A DNA stretch of 64,000 nucleotides from JAOUJD01 sp963726405 (GCA_963726405.1 CAVSCF010000005.1:434001-498000); one strand, 5' to 3'. Shown: positions 42,300 to 51,931, counted from the stretch's first letter. Notes: generated from the letters alone by a model not told the origin. Numbers and translations are program-made.

Positions 42300-43448
42300 T
42301 TAGAGGCGCGCGAGGCGGTCGCCGCGGCCAAATCCGATCAGCGGCTCCGCCAGCCCTCGGCCGACCGCCAGGACCTTGAACAGTTCACCCATCTCTGCCT
42401 CCGAGAGCAGCCGCTGCGCCTCGTTCGCGCGACGCGGGCTGTGGTCGCCGCTCAGTTCGTCCAGCAGCCCGCAGTTCATCAGGAAGTGGGCCTGCGACGT
42501 GTAGCCGAGCACCGCGAGCCCGGCTTCGTGCGCCGCGTCGGCCACGGCGGTGAAGTCGACGTGCGCGGTGATGTCGTTCAGCCCCGGCAGCCACAACGGA
42601 TCGGCATGGGCATGGTGGCGGTAATGGCACATCAACGTGCCCATCAGGCGTTGCGGGTGGTAATACTCGCGGCGCGGAAAACCGTAGTCGATGGCCAGCA
42701 ACACTCCACGGGCCAGCCACCCGGCTGCGGAGCGCATCCATGCGGCGGCGGCCAGGCCGATCTCCGAGCCGTAACCGTCGGGAAGCGTGCCGACGTCGCG
42801 TTCGATCGCAGCGACGGCCGTCCGCAGTCCGGCGTCCGCCTCGCGCTCTGCGAATGCGAATCCGTTGTCCTGCAGCGCGACGCCGCGCTCGCACGCCGCG
42901 CCACCGCGCTTCACGAACAGCCGCACGGGCATCACGTCGAGGACCTCGTTGGCCAGCATGACCCCCTCGAAGGCGGCCGGGGGCCCGGACAGCCATTCCA
43001 CTTTCCGCCCCTGGAGCAGTGCGCGCTGCCGGTCGGCGAGGTCCGCCGACAACTCGACGATGGAGTAACTCTCCACGGCCACGTCGCGGGCAGCGAGCGC
43101 TTCGAGCAGGTCGCGCGCGAGCACGCCCGAGCCCGCACCGAACTCGACGATGCGGGCCGGCACATGGGCGAAGACCTGCGCCACCTGGCGGGCCAGAGCG
43201 GCCGCGAACAGCGGCGAGATCTCGGGCGCGGTCACGAAGTCGCCGCCCGCGGCCGAATCGCCGAACTTCCGCGTGCCCGCCGCGTAATAGCCGAGGCCCG
43301 GCGCGTACAGCGCCAGTTCCATGTAGCGATCGAACGGAATCCAGCCGCCGGCCAAGCGAATCGCCGCGGCAATCGTCGCCTTGAGTCGCGCGCTGTGTTC
43401 GGCCGCGAGCGGGTCCGGCGGCGGCATCGTCGAGCGTGGAGTGACCAT
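42300..43448 (-). CDS. MidA/NDUFAF7-like SAM-dependent methyltransferase (COG1565)
   Basis: A 382-aa class I methyltransferase. FDRYMELALYAPGLGYYAAG near the N-terminus, GDFVTAPEISPLFAAALARQ, IVEFGAGSGVLARDLL (SAM loop) and the late DITAHVDFTA are hallmarks of the family. In mitochondria the relative NDUFAF7 dimethylates an arginine of complex I; the bacterial substrate is unknown. An ATG seven codons downstream is an alternative start. Divergent from the SDR gene across 51 bp. Confidence 0.88.
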   Translation of the reverse strand: MVTPRSTMPPPDPLAAEHSARLKATIAAAIRLAGGWIPFDRYMELALYAPGLGYYAAGTRKFGDSAAGGDFVTAPEISPLFAAALARQVAQVFAHVPARIVEFGAGSGVLARDLLEALAARDVAVESYSIVELSADLADRQRALLQGRKVEWLSGPPAAFEGVMLANEVLDVMPVRLFVKRGGAACERGVALQDNGFAFAEREADAGLRTAVAAIERDVGTLPDGYGSEIGLAAAAWMRSAAGWLARGVLLAIDYGFPRREYYHPQRLMGTLMCHYRHHAHADPLWLPGLNDITAHVDFTAVADAAHEAGLAVLGYTSQAHFLMNCGLLDELSGDHSPRRANEAQRLLSEAEMGELFKVLAVGRGLAEPLIGFGRGDRLARL

Positions 43449-43499
43449 GCGCCGATGGTACCGAGCGTCGCCCACACGCGCCGGTACACTGCCGCTTCC

Positions 43500-44300
43500 A
43501 TGGTCACCCGCCGCAAAACCAGGCCCGGCAACGTCGCCCTCGTCACCGGCGCCGCGCGCAGAATCGGCCGCGAAATCGCTCTCGCCCTCGCGCGGGACGG
43601 CTGGGATATCGGAGTGCATTACGCCACGTCGCGTGACGACGCCCAGCACACGGTCGCCGAAATCGAGGAGCTCGGGCGCCGCGCCGTGGCCGTCAACCGC
43701 GACCTCGCCGTCGAGGCGGGCGTGAAGAGCCTGCTCTCCGAATGCGCGCACGAGCTGGGGCCGGTCACGTGCGTCGTCAACAACGCATCGCTGTTCGAGC
43801 GCGACGATGCGACGTCGTTCAGCGGCGAGCACCTGGTGCGCGCGATGCGGACCAACGTCGCGGCCCCGGTGCTGCTGGCACAGGCGCTGCACGACCAGCT
43901 CCCGCCGGATGTCCAGGGCGTGGTCGTCAACCTGCTCGACCAGAAGCTCGCCAATCCGAACCCGGATTTCCTCTCGTACACGCTGTCGAAGGCCGCGCTG
44001 CAGGAAGCGACCCGGTTGCTTGCGATGGCGTTGGCGCCGAAGGTTCGCGTCGTCGGCATTGCACCCGGACTGACCCTGGTTTCCGGCGAGCAGAGCGAGG
44101 CCGGGTTCGAACGCGCGCACACGCGCACACCGCTCGGCCGTTCCAGCACGCCGGCGGACATCGCGCAGGCCGTCGTGTATCTCGCCCGGGCGAGCGCCGT
44201 CACCGGAACCACGCTGCTGGTCGACGGCGGCCAGCACCTCGTTCCCAGCGAGCGCGACGTGATGTTCCTGACCGAACCACACCCGGAAAGCCCGACATGA
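43500..44300 (+). CDS. SDR oxidoreductase, probable pteridine/dihydromonapterin reductase
   Basis: A 266-aa short-chain dehydrogenase with the NADP motif TGAARRIGREIA, NNAS, and YTLSKAA containing the catalytic YxxxK. The GAARRIG motif (extra Arg) and partnership with folB are typical of pteridine reductase-like (FolM) enzymes, which reduce dihydrofolate or dihydromonapterin. ATGA overlap with folB. The substrate is inferred. Confidence 0.8.
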   Translation: MVTRRKTRPGNVALVTGAARRIGREIALALARDGWDIGVHYATSRDDAQHTVAEIEELGRRAVAVNRDLAVEAGVKSLLSECAHELGPVTCVVNNASLFERDDATSFSGEHLVRAMRTNVAAPVLLAQALHDQLPPDVQGVVVNLLDQKLANPNPDFLSYTLSKAALQEATRLLAMALAPKVRVVGIAPGLTLVSGEQSEAGFERAHTRTPLGRSSTPADIAQAVVYLARASAVTGTTLLVDGGQHLVPSERDVMFLTEPHPESPT

Positions 44301-44689
44301 GCGCGCTGCTCGACCCGCGGCTCGCCGAATGCCGCCGCATCTTCCTGCGCAACTATGTCGTCGACGCCAACATCGGCATCCACGAGCACGAGAAGCGCGG
44401 AGCACAGCGGCTTGCCCTCAACGTCGACCTCTACGTGGCGCTGTCGATGTCGACGCCGCGCCACGACAAGCTGCACGAGGTCGTCGACTACGACTTCGTC
44501 CGCCTCACCATCAAGCACCGCATCGAGCAGGGCCACATCAACCTGCAGGAAACGCTCGTCGATGAACTCGCGCGGGCGATGCTGGCGCATCCCGCGGTTC
44601 GCGCCGTGCGGGTGTCGAGCGAAAAGCCGGACGTGTACGACGACGTCGACGCCGTCGGCATCGAAGTGTTCCGCTTCAAGGCGCCATGA
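44297..44689 (+). CDS. folB: Dihydroneopterin aldolase
   Basis: A 130-aa member of the tunnelling-fold family that converts dihydroneopterin to 6-hydroxymethyl-dihydropterin in folate synthesis. The YVVDANIGIHEHEKRGAQRL signature and the catalytic-region Glu of QETLVDELAR are visible. It overlaps the SDR upstream and ttcA downstream by 4 nt each, so the three form a coupled unit. Confidence 0.9.
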   Translation: MSALLDPRLAECRRIFLRNYVVDANIGIHEHEKRGAQRLALNVDLYVALSMSTPRHDKLHEVVDYDFVRLTIKHRIEQGHINLQETLVDELARAMLAHPAVRAVRVSSEKPDVYDDVDAVGIEVFRFKAP

Positions 44690-45612
44690 CGCAGGCGATC
44701 GACGGCGCGCGCCGCGCCGCTAAAGCGGCGTACGAGAACAACAAGCTCGAGAAGCGCCTTCTGCGGCTCGCCGGTCAGGCCATCGGCGACTACCGCATGA
44801 TCGAGGCGGGCGACCGCGTCATGGTGTGCCTCTCCGGAGGCAAGGACAGCTACGGCCTGCTGGAGGTCCTGCTTCTGCTGCGCGAGCGCGCCCCGATCGA
44901 GTTCGACATCGTCGCTGTCAACCTCGACCAGAAGCAGCCCGGTTTCCCGTCCCACGTGCTGCCCGACTACCTGCGCGCGAAGGGACTGCCGTTCCGCATC
45001 GAGGCCCAGGACACGTACTCGGTCGTCACGCGCGTCATCCCCGCGGGCAAGACGATGTGCTCGCTCTGCTCCCGGCTGCGCCGTGGGATCCTGTACCGCG
45101 TGGCCTCCGAGCTCGGTGCAACGAAGATCGCGCTGGGCCACCATCGCGACGACATCCTCGGTACGTTCTTCCTGAACCTGTTCTACGGCGGCACGCTGAA
45201 AGCCATGTCTCCGAAGCTCGTCTCCGACGACGGCCGGCACATGGTGATCCGACCGCTCGCCTATGTGAGGGAAGACGACCTCGCACGCTATGCCGAAGCC
45301 AGGCGATTTCCCATCATCCCGTGCAACCTGTGCGGCTCGCAGGAAAACCTGAAGCGCAAGGAAGTGAAGCGCATGCTCGGCGATTGGGAGAAGCGGTTCC
45401 CCGGGCGCGTTCAGAACACCTTCAATGCGCTCGCACGCGTCGTTCCTTCGCACCTGATGGACGGCACGCTGTTCGACTTTGCCGGCCTGCGTGCCGGCGG
45501 CGGCCCCCGGCCGGACGGCGATATCGCCTTCGACGACGACCCGTGCGCGGCGGAGGATGCCGGCACGGCAGACGCCACTGTCGGCGTGATTCGATTCGCG
45601 GAAGCCGAGTAG
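44686..45612 (+). CDS. ttcA: tRNA 2-thiocytidine(32) synthetase
   Basis: A 308-aa Fe-S dependent ATPase that thiolates C32 of certain tRNAs. The PP-loop VCLSGGKDSYG, the first CSLC pair (about residues 125-128) and the PCNLCGSQEN region with its further Cys pair are intact, as needed for the [4Fe-4S] cluster. Size is normal, with an acidic C-terminal extension. Coupled by ATGA overlap to folB. Confidence 0.95.
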   Translation: MTQAIDGARRAAKAAYENNKLEKRLLRLAGQAIGDYRMIEAGDRVMVCLSGGKDSYGLLEVLLLLRERAPIEFDIVAVNLDQKQPGFPSHVLPDYLRAKGLPFRIEAQDTYSVVTRVIPAGKTMCSLCSRLRRGILYRVASELGATKIALGHHRDDILGTFFLNLFYGGTLKAMSPKLVSDDGRHMVIRPLAYVREDDLARYAEARRFPIIPCNLCGSQENLKRKEVKRMLGDWEKRFPGRVQNTFNALARVVPSHLMDGTLFDFAGLRAGGGPRPDGDIAFDDDPCAAEDAGTADATVGVIRFAEAE

Positions 45613-45615
45613 GCC

Positions 45616-47643
45616 ATGTCGCTGCGCGCGTGGTTTCGATGGGGACGCGGCCGTCCGGTCGAAGAGGAGGCGCCGGTACTCGATGCCCTGTTGATGAAGG
45701 CAACGCGGGCCGCGACGTACGCCGAGCGCGTGGAATGGGTGCGGGAAGCGCTGCGCTGGATCGGACAGGACATCAGCGACCCGCGCGACGAGGCCGGCAT
45801 CGCACGCGCCCACGCCCGCGTGCGTTTCCTGCTGCAGCTCGCCGCGCGGGGCACCGCGGCAGGGCAGGCGGTCGGGCGACTGCTGGCCCGGTTGCTCCGT
45901 GAAGTGGACCTCGAGCATTTCGCCACGAACGGCGGCATTCCCCGGCGCTCGGGCTTCACGAGGGAGCTCTACGAGCGCGTGCTCGAACTCATCCTGCCGC
46001 GGCCGGACTATCGGCACGATCCCACGGCGCTGGCCGCCAGCCTGCTCGGCCATCCACGCACGATCGCGTGGATCGACCTGTTGCCGGGAGAGCAGGCAGG
46101 GCAGCTCGCCGAGCTGTTCGTCGACGGCGACTCGCGGGCGACCGTCGAACCCCAGCTCGCGTCCGCCATGCTCACGCTCGCCTCCGAGGCGCAGGCGGTC
46201 GGTCTGGCGCAGGAGGTGCGCCGCCGCTTCAGCAATCAGACGGCCATCGCCAGTCCGTTCGGCCGGCTGGTGGGAGCGGTCGATATGTTCGTCGCCGCGC
46301 CCGACGCCGGACAGCCGTCCCTGAACCACACGATCGACGATTGCCTGAAGCTGCTTGCAACCCTCGAATCGCACTTCGACGAGGCGGGCGTCTCGGTCGA
46401 TCTCGTCTACCGCGGCGAGCGCACGCGAGCTCAACTCGAGGAACTGCGGCTCCTGGCGCAATGGCTCGTCGGCGAGGAGCCGCTGCACGTCCTGCGTCAG
46501 GTGATGAACACGGTTCGCAGGGAACTCGGACTGCGCGGCATCCGGGCACTGGTTTCCGAGAACATGCGCCTGCTGTCCCGGCGCATCGCCGAGCGCAATG
46601 CGGAGACCGGCGAGCACTACATCGCGACCACCCGCGCGCAGTACCGGACGATGCTCGGCATCAGCGTCGGCGGCGGCGCGCTGATGACTCTGGCCGTGTA
46701 CCTGAAGTTCGGGATCACCGGCGCGCACCTGCCGCTGCTGTGGGAAGGCGTGCTCGCCTCGATGAACTACGCGGGCGTCTTCGTCCTCGTGGCGCTCGCC
46801 CACTTCACGGTGGCCACCAAGCAGCCCGCCGTCACCGCGCCCGCCCTGGCGGCGAAGATGCGCGACCTCGAGCGACCCGGGCGCGTCGATGCACTGGTCG
46901 GAGAGGCGGCGGCGCTCGTGCGCTCCCAGGCTGCGTCGGTGCTCGGCAATCTGGCCGCAGTGGGGCCGTGTGCCCTGGGTATTGCCGCGCTCTGGTGGTT
47001 CGCCACCGGACAGGCGCCGCTGCCAGACGAAAAGGCGCGCTACGTCCTGCACTCGCACTCCGTCCTCGGGCCGTCGTTCCTGTTCGCGACCTACACCGGG
47101 GTGCTGCTGTGGCTGTCAGGACTGGTCGCCGGCTGGGCCGACAACGCGTTCACGCTGCGCCGGCTGCATGAGGCAATCGCAACGAACCGGCGCCTGGTAC
47201 GCCGGCTGGGTGCCGAACGCGCGCGCGCGAGGGCCGACTGGTGGAAGGCGAACGTCGCGGGCCTCGCGGGCAACATTGGCCTGGGCGTCCTGCTGGGGCT
47301 GACGCCGGCGCTGTTCCTCTTCGCCGGCGTGCCGCTCGAAGTCCGCCACGTGACGCTATCCACCGGGCAGATCGCGGTGGCGTGCTTCACGCTCGGCACG
47401 GGAATTCTGGCGTCCGCGCCCTTCTGGCTGGCGGTCGCCGGACTCGCGCTCATTGGAGCGCTCAACGTCGGCGTCAGTTTCGCGCTCGCGCTGGGGCTGG
47501 CAATGCGCGCCGTCGACATCTCCCCGGTCGATCGGGCCCACGTGTACCAGGCGATCCGCCGCCGCCTCTTCAGTCACCCCCTCGACTTCATCTGGCCACC
47601 CCGCGATCCCACGGGCAACGCGATGCCCGAAGAGGCACGCTGA
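45616..47643 (+). CDS. Gcr-family 'site-specific recombinase' membrane protein
   Basis: A 675-aa member of the COG4389 / SpecificRecomb family, named from an old report, but the sequence argues against a DNA recombinase: residues ~1-330 are soluble and helical, while the second half has at least five transmembrane segments (for example around 350-370, 380-400, 445-465, 480-510, 560-650). I see no recombinase active-site motif. The role is unknown. It begins 3 bp after ttcA and continues closely into DUF454. Confidence 0.8.
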   Translation: MSLRAWFRWGRGRPVEEEAPVLDALLMKATRAATYAERVEWVREALRWIGQDISDPRDEAGIARAHARVRFLLQLAARGTAAGQAVGRLLARLLREVDLEHFATNGGIPRRSGFTRELYERVLELILPRPDYRHDPTALAASLLGHPRTIAWIDLLPGEQAGQLAELFVDGDSRATVEPQLASAMLTLASEAQAVGLAQEVRRRFSNQTAIASPFGRLVGAVDMFVAAPDAGQPSLNHTIDDCLKLLATLESHFDEAGVSVDLVYRGERTRAQLEELRLLAQWLVGEEPLHVLRQVMNTVRRELGLRGIRALVSENMRLLSRRIAERNAETGEHYIATTRAQYRTMLGISVGGGALMTLAVYLKFGITGAHLPLLWEGVLASMNYAGVFVLVALAHFTVATKQPAVTAPALAAKMRDLERPGRVDALVGEAAALVRSQAASVLGNLAAVGPCALGIAALWWFATGQAPLPDEKARYVLHSHSVLGPSFLFATYTGVLLWLSGLVAGWADNAFTLRRLHEAIATNRRLVRRLGAERARARADWWKANVAGLAGNIGLGVLLGLTPALFLFAGVPLEVRHVTLSTGQIAVACFTLGTGILASAPFWLAVAGLALIGALNVGVSFALALGLAMRAVDISPVDRAHVYQAIRRRLFSHPLDFIWPPRDPTGNAMPEEAR

Positions 47644-47651
47644 ACTCCACG

Positions 47652-48083
47652 ATGAACGAAGCCGGGCAGGACCGCGGAGAGGTTCGCAGCCGCTCCCGCC
47701 TCGTGCAGGTCCTGTTCAATCTGGCGGGCGCGACCGCTCTGGCCCTGGGCGTCCTGGGCATCTTCCTGCCCTTGCTGCCGACGACTCCCTTCGTCCTGCT
47801 CGCGGCGGCGTGCTTCGCGCGGGGCTCGGAGCAATTCCACCAGTGGCTGCTCGCCAACCGCACCTTCGGCCCGATGGTGCAGGAGTGGGAAGGCCACCGC
47901 AGCATTCCATACCGCACGAAGATCACCGCCATCGTTCTGATGAGTCTCACGATGGCCGCTTCCATCACGTTCTTCGTGCGTCCGCCGTGGCTGAAGATCG
48001 TGCTGGCGCTGTTCGGCGTCGGGCTCGCGATCTGGATGTACCGCATCCCTTCGCGCGACCGCTCGCCCGGCCGGGCGCGCTGA
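47652..48083 (+). CDS. DUF454 inner-membrane protein (YbaN family)
   Basis: A 143-aa protein with hydrophobic helices around residues 20-55 and 90-125 and the family stretch PLLPTTPFVLLAAACFARGS. YbaN-type proteins are of unknown function, though one homologue is linked to haem uptake. The ATG is eight bases after the preceding stop. A truncated globin follows after 138 bp. Confidence 0.85.
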   Translation: MNEAGQDRGEVRSRSRLVQVLFNLAGATALALGVLGIFLPLLPTTPFVLLAAACFARGSEQFHQWLLANRTFGPMVQEWEGHRSIPYRTKITAIVLMSLTMAASITFFVRPPWLKIVLALFGVGLAIWMYRIPSRDRSPGRAR

Positions 48084-48119
48084 CTCTCAGCCGGCTCATC
48101 CAACCGGGTGGAATAGGAC

Positions 48120-48140
48120 AAGTACTCGTTGTGAAGTACT
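48120..48140. repeat. Direct repeat AAGTACT-N7-AAGTACT before the globin gene
   Basis: Two identical heptamers are 14 bp apart, 82 bp before the truncated globin ATG. Because AGTACT is its own complement the pair is also a dyad, so it resembles a regulator site. No known regulator consensus (FNR, NsrR) is matched. Confidence 0.4.
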
Positions 48141-48221
48141 GTCCGCGGGCCGATGCTTCGATGTCCTCATACGCAATGAGGGCCTGTTCGTCCTTCTTCT
48201 TAACCTACCCGCGGAGAACCC

Positions 48222-48596
48222 ATGGAAGCAAGCACTCAACGCAATCTGTACGAGCGCCTGGGACGGAAAGCCGGGATCGAGCGCATCGTCGAAGACGTGA
48301 TGGCAGCGCATCTCACCAGCCCGATCGTGCGCACCCGTTTCGAGAATTCGAAGGACATCGATCACGCCAAGCGAATGGCGGCAGAATTCTTCTGCGCCGG
48401 ATGCGGTGGGCCCGAGCCGTACACGGGGCGCGACATGCTGACCACGCACCGCGGCATGAACATCAGCGAGCAGGAGTACATGGCGGTGATGGACGACATC
48501 CTCGGCGCACTGGGCAAGAACGGGATTGACCAGGCGACGCAGAACGAGGTCGTGGCGGTCCTGTACTCGCTGAAGAACCAGATCATCCGCGTCTGA
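48222..48596 (+). CDS. Truncated haemoglobin, group 1
   Basis: A 124-aa two-over-two globin. The proximal haem ligand is His76 in THRGMNIS, and the GGPEPYTGRDM stretch is typical. It binds O2 or NO; roles in NO detoxification or redox sensing are known for relatives. Oddities: a Cys pair (CAGC, residues 58-61) sits in the E-helix region, and at the B-helix site where many members have Phe-Tyr the sequence reads VEDVMAAH without Tyr. Expressed alone; convergent with DUF4112. Confidence 0.86.
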   Translation: MEASTQRNLYERLGRKAGIERIVEDVMAAHLTSPIVRTRFENSKDIDHAKRMAAEFFCAGCGGPEPYTGRDMLTTHRGMNISEQEYMAVMDDILGALGKNGIDQATQNEVVAVLYSLKNQIIRV

Positions 48597-48615
48597 ACGC
48601 GGCCCCGCGCAACGC

Positions 48616-49092
48616 CTAGCGGCGGCGGACGGGGAGCGGTTCGGCGACCTCGATGTACGGCTCGCCGAGCGCTGCCTGCAGCAGCTTCAAGTTGCGCCGG
48701 TGCGCCTTGAAGTAGACGTCCGCGATGTCGCCGGCGATCGGCACGGCGCCGACGGCGACATCGACCACGAGGTTGCCGACCATCCGCGCCTGCAACCAGC
48801 GCGATGCGCCAAGTTCGCGCGCCTGCGCGACCATGTAGAGGCCGATGCCGGCGGAGATGAGGTCGCCGGCCACGGGCACGAGGCCGAGCAGGGCGTCGAG
48901 CCCCACCCGCGTGCCGAGCATCGGCACGTGCACCGCCTCGTCCATCAGGCGCGTGAGCACCACGAGGCGCTCGCGTGCAATCTGCTTGCGGTCGGATGCG
49001 GTCAGCGGTCGACTGGAAAAAGTTCCGGACGGACCGGAACGGGAAACGCGTGTCCTGGCCATTCCGGATGAGATGGGGCTGGGCGCACTCAT
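48616..49092 (-). CDS. DUF4112 membrane protein
   Basis: A 158-aa protein with two hydrophobic segments (GLDALLGLVPVAGDLISAGIGLY and NLVVDVAVGAVPIAGDIADVYF, separated by 20 residues) and the DUF4112 repeat-like VPVAGD/VPIAGD pair. Function unknown. Lies 24 bp after ilvA on the same strand. Confidence 0.85.
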   Translation of the reverse strand: MSAPSPISSGMARTRVSRSGPSGTFSSRPLTASDRKQIARERLVVLTRLMDEAVHVPMLGTRVGLDALLGLVPVAGDLISAGIGLYMVAQARELGASRWLQARMVGNLVVDVAVGAVPIAGDIADVYFKAHRRNLKLLQAALGEPYIEVAEPLPVRRR

Positions 49093-49116
49093 CTCAAGCG
49101 CACTCGGTACAAGTCC

Positions 49117-50643
49117 TCAGCCGAGGAACAGTCGATAGGCCGGATTCTCGGTCTCGTTCCAGTGCCGGTATCCGAGTTCGCCGAGGAAGGCCGAGAACGC
49201 CTTGCGCTCGCCGCGGGGCACTTGCAGGCCCACCAGCACGCGCGAGTAATCGGCGCCCTGGTTGCGGTAGTGGAACATGGAGATGTTCCACCCGGGTGCC
49301 ATGCTGGTGAGGAATTTCATCAGGGCACCGGGGCGCTCCGGGAACTCGAAGCGGTAGATCACCTCGCCTTCCGCAAGAGCGCTCTTGCCGCCCACCATGT
49401 AGCGAACGTGCTCCGCCGCCAGGTCGTCGTGCGTGAGATCGACCGTGTCGTACCCATGCTGGCGGAAGCCTCGGGCGATCTTCTCGTTGTCCCCGGCGCT
49501 CGCGGTGCTGATGCCGACGAAGACCTGGGCCAGCGCCGCGTCGCTGATGCGGTAGTTGAACTCGGTGACGTTGCGGCTGCCCACGAGTTCGCAGAAACGC
49601 TTGAAGCTGCCGCGCTCCTCGGGAATGGTCACCGCGAACAGCGCCTCTCTCGCCTCGCCGACTTCGGTCCGTTCCGCGACGAAGCGGAGGCGATCGAAGT
49701 TCATGTTCGCGCCGCAGGCAATCGCGACCAGCGTCCTGCCCTTGAGCTTTTCGCGGTGCGCGTAACTCTTCATGCCGGCGATCGAAAGCGCGCCCGCGGG
49801 CTCGAGGATCGAGCGGGTGTCCTGGAACACGTCCTTGATGGCGGCGCAGATGGCGTCGGTGTCGACCAGCACGATCTCGTCGACATACCGGCGGCACAGG
49901 CGCAGCGTCTCCTCGCCCACGATCTTCACGGCGGTGCCGTCCGAAAAGAGGCCGACGTCGTGCAGCTGAACGCGGCGGCCCGCGGCGATCGAACGCGCCA
50001 TTGCGTCCGAATCGGTCGTCTGCACGCCGATGACCTTGATGTCCGGCGCAAGCGCCTTGATGTAGGCCGCCACGCCGGAGATCAGGCCGCCACCGCCGAT
50101 GGCGACGAACACGGCGTGAATGGGCCCGTCGTCGTCCGGATGATGCTGGCGCAGGATCTCCATCGCGATGGTGCCCTGCCCGGCGATGACGTCCGGGTCG
50201 TCGAACGGGTGCACGAAGGTCAGCTTGCGACGCTTCTGCAGTTCGAGGGCGTGCGCGTAGGCGTCCGAGTAGGAGTCGCCGAACAGCACCACGTCCGCCG
50301 CGCGCGCCCGCACCGCGTCGACCTTCACCTGCGGCGTGGTCACCGGCATCACGATCACCGCGCGGCAGCCGAGCTTCTGGGCGGCCAGCGCGACGCCCTG
50401 CGCATGGTTGCCCGCCGACGCCGCAATGACGCCGCGCTTGAGCTGCTCGCGGGGCAGCCGCGCCATCTTGTTGTATGCGCCCCGCAGCTTGAAGCTGCGC
50501 ACCGGTTGCAGGTCCTCGCGCTTCAGCAGCACGCGATTCCCGAGCCGTTCCGACAGCCGCGGCGCCCGCTCGAGCGGCGACTCGATGGCGACGTCGTACA
50601 CGCGCGCGGTCAGGATGCGCCGCAAGTACTCCTGGGCCGGCAT
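49117..50643 (-). CDS. ilvA: L-threonine dehydratase, biosynthetic
   Basis: PLP enzyme making 2-ketobutyrate from threonine for isoleucine synthesis. The PLP Lys is Lys52 in RSFKLRGAYN; the phosphate loop is GGGGLISG. Two ACT-like regulatory domains follow (about residues 330-500), the site of isoleucine feedback. 508 aa is normal. The ATG was chosen for its GGGGAGGGG ribosome-binding site; a 12-codon extension is possible. Confidence 0.95.
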   Translation of the reverse strand: MPAQEYLRRILTARVYDVAIESPLERAPRLSERLGNRVLLKREDLQPVRSFKLRGAYNKMARLPREQLKRGVIAASAGNHAQGVALAAQKLGCRAVIVMPVTTPQVKVDAVRARAADVVLFGDSYSDAYAHALELQKRRKLTFVHPFDDPDVIAGQGTIAMEILRQHHPDDDGPIHAVFVAIGGGGLISGVAAYIKALAPDIKVIGVQTTDSDAMARSIAAGRRVQLHDVGLFSDGTAVKIVGEETLRLCRRYVDEIVLVDTDAICAAIKDVFQDTRSILEPAGALSIAGMKSYAHREKLKGRTLVAIACGANMNFDRLRFVAERTEVGEAREALFAVTIPEERGSFKRFCELVGSRNVTEFNYRISDAALAQVFVGISTASAGDNEKIARGFRQHGYDTVDLTHDDLAAEHVRYMVGGKSALAEGEVIYRFEFPERPGALMKFLTSMAPGWNISMFHYRNQGADYSRVLVGLQVPRGERKAFSAFLGELGYRHWNETENPAYRLFLG

Positions 50644-50725
50644 GGCAACCCCTCCCCTGGTTTGCGGCGAAGGTATCACGGCCGGCCGCGAGGCACGGGC
50701 GTACTCGCCGACGTACCATCAGTCC

Positions 50726-51726
50726 ATGCAGACGGATCACACGGCACCCTATGCGGGGCTGACGCCGGACACGGTGCTCAACGCGGTCGACAGCATCGGC
50801 CTGTTCACCGACGGCCGGCAGCTCGCGCTGAACAGCTACGAGAACCGGGTCTTCCAGGTCGGCCTGGAGGATGACGGCTTCGTCGTCGTGAAGTTCTACC
50901 GGCCGCAACCGGTGGACGGACGAACAGATACTGGAAGAGCATGCGTTCACCGCCGAACTGGCGGACCTCGAGATTCCAGCGGTGCCGGCGATGGCCTTCG
51001 ACGGACGCACGCTGCACACGTTCGAGGGGTTCCGCTTCACCGTCTTCGCGCGCAGCGGGGGCCGTGCGCCCAATCTCGACGACCCCGCCGTCCGGGAGTG
51101 GCTGGGCCGCTTTCTCGGGCGCATTCATGCAGTAGGCGCCACCCGATGCGTTCGCACACCGGCCCGCGCTCGACATCGCTGCATTCGGCGTCGAGCCGCG
51201 CCGCTTCCTGCTCGACAACGGCTGGCTGCCGCCGGAACTGGCCGGCGTGTACGAAGGCGTGTCGCAGCAGGCGCTGGACGGCATCGCACGCTGCTATGAG
51301 CGCGCGGGCGACATCGCTTCGCTGCGGGTGCACGGCGACTGCCACGAGGGCAACGTGCTGTGGACCGATTCACCCGGAAACACCGGTCCGCACTTCGTCG
51401 ACTTCGACGACAGCCGCATGGCCCCGGCCGTCCAGGACCTCTGGATGCTGCTCGGTGCGGAACGGGACGAGCAGACCGAACGACTGTCCGACATGCTGGC
51501 GGGGTACGAGGACTTCGCGGATTTCGATCGGCGCGAATTGCATCTGGTCGAGGCGCTCCGCACGCTGCGACTGATGCACTACGCGGCCTGGGTCGCGCGC
51601 CGCTGGGACGACCCGGCATTCCCCGCCGCCTTCCCGTGGTTCAACACCCAGCGTTACTGGGAAGAACGGATCCTCGAACTTCGAGAGCAGGTCGCCGCAA
51701 TGCAGGAGGCGCCGCTGGTCGTGTAA
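50726..51726 (+). pseudogene. srkA: Stress response kinase SrkA (RdoA/YihE), two frameshifts
   Basis: Pieces of one protein lie in three successive frames. Frame 1 (50726 to ~50912) covers the N-terminus (TPDTVLNAVDSIGLFTDGR...VVVKFYRPQ). Frame 2 (~50910 to ~51140) continues RWTDEQILEEHAF to GRIHAVGAT. Frame 3 (~51140 to 51726) holds the kinase core (LRVHGDCHEGNVLW, HFVDFDDSRMAP) and ends normally. Each break looks like one extra base: CAACCGG (near 50909) and CGATGCG (near 51140). All the rest is well conserved, so either this is a very young pseudogene or there are sequencing errors. Confidence 0.85.
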
Positions 51727-51931
51727 TCGCGACTGGTGTGCTGGAAATCCGCGAACCTCAGGCACCAAGGCAGTGCGCCGGGGTCTCCGGCCCCGGCGGA
51801 ACCGGGCGAATCGGCCGGAGTCCCACGTTGACTTCCCGCAAGCGGCACAGGGGCATCACGGCTTCGCTGCACCGCAAAAGATACAATTCATCCTCAAGCG
51901 CTGCCGTGGACCCAACACGGTCCTCTCCGCC

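Noticed and set aside
44488..47058. 856-codon open frame opposite folB, ttcA and Gcr genes
   Set aside because: Spans three well-supported genes in antisense; its repetitive Arg/Gln/Asp composition is typical of a shadow frame.
45616..47643. A true site-specific recombinase marking a mobile element
   Set aside because: The protein is a membrane protein family; no att sites or cargo boundaries are seen.
50880..51180. Programmed frameshifting in srkA
   Set aside because: Neither break has a slippery heptamer or stimulatory structure, and homologues are read in one frame; error or mutation is likelier.
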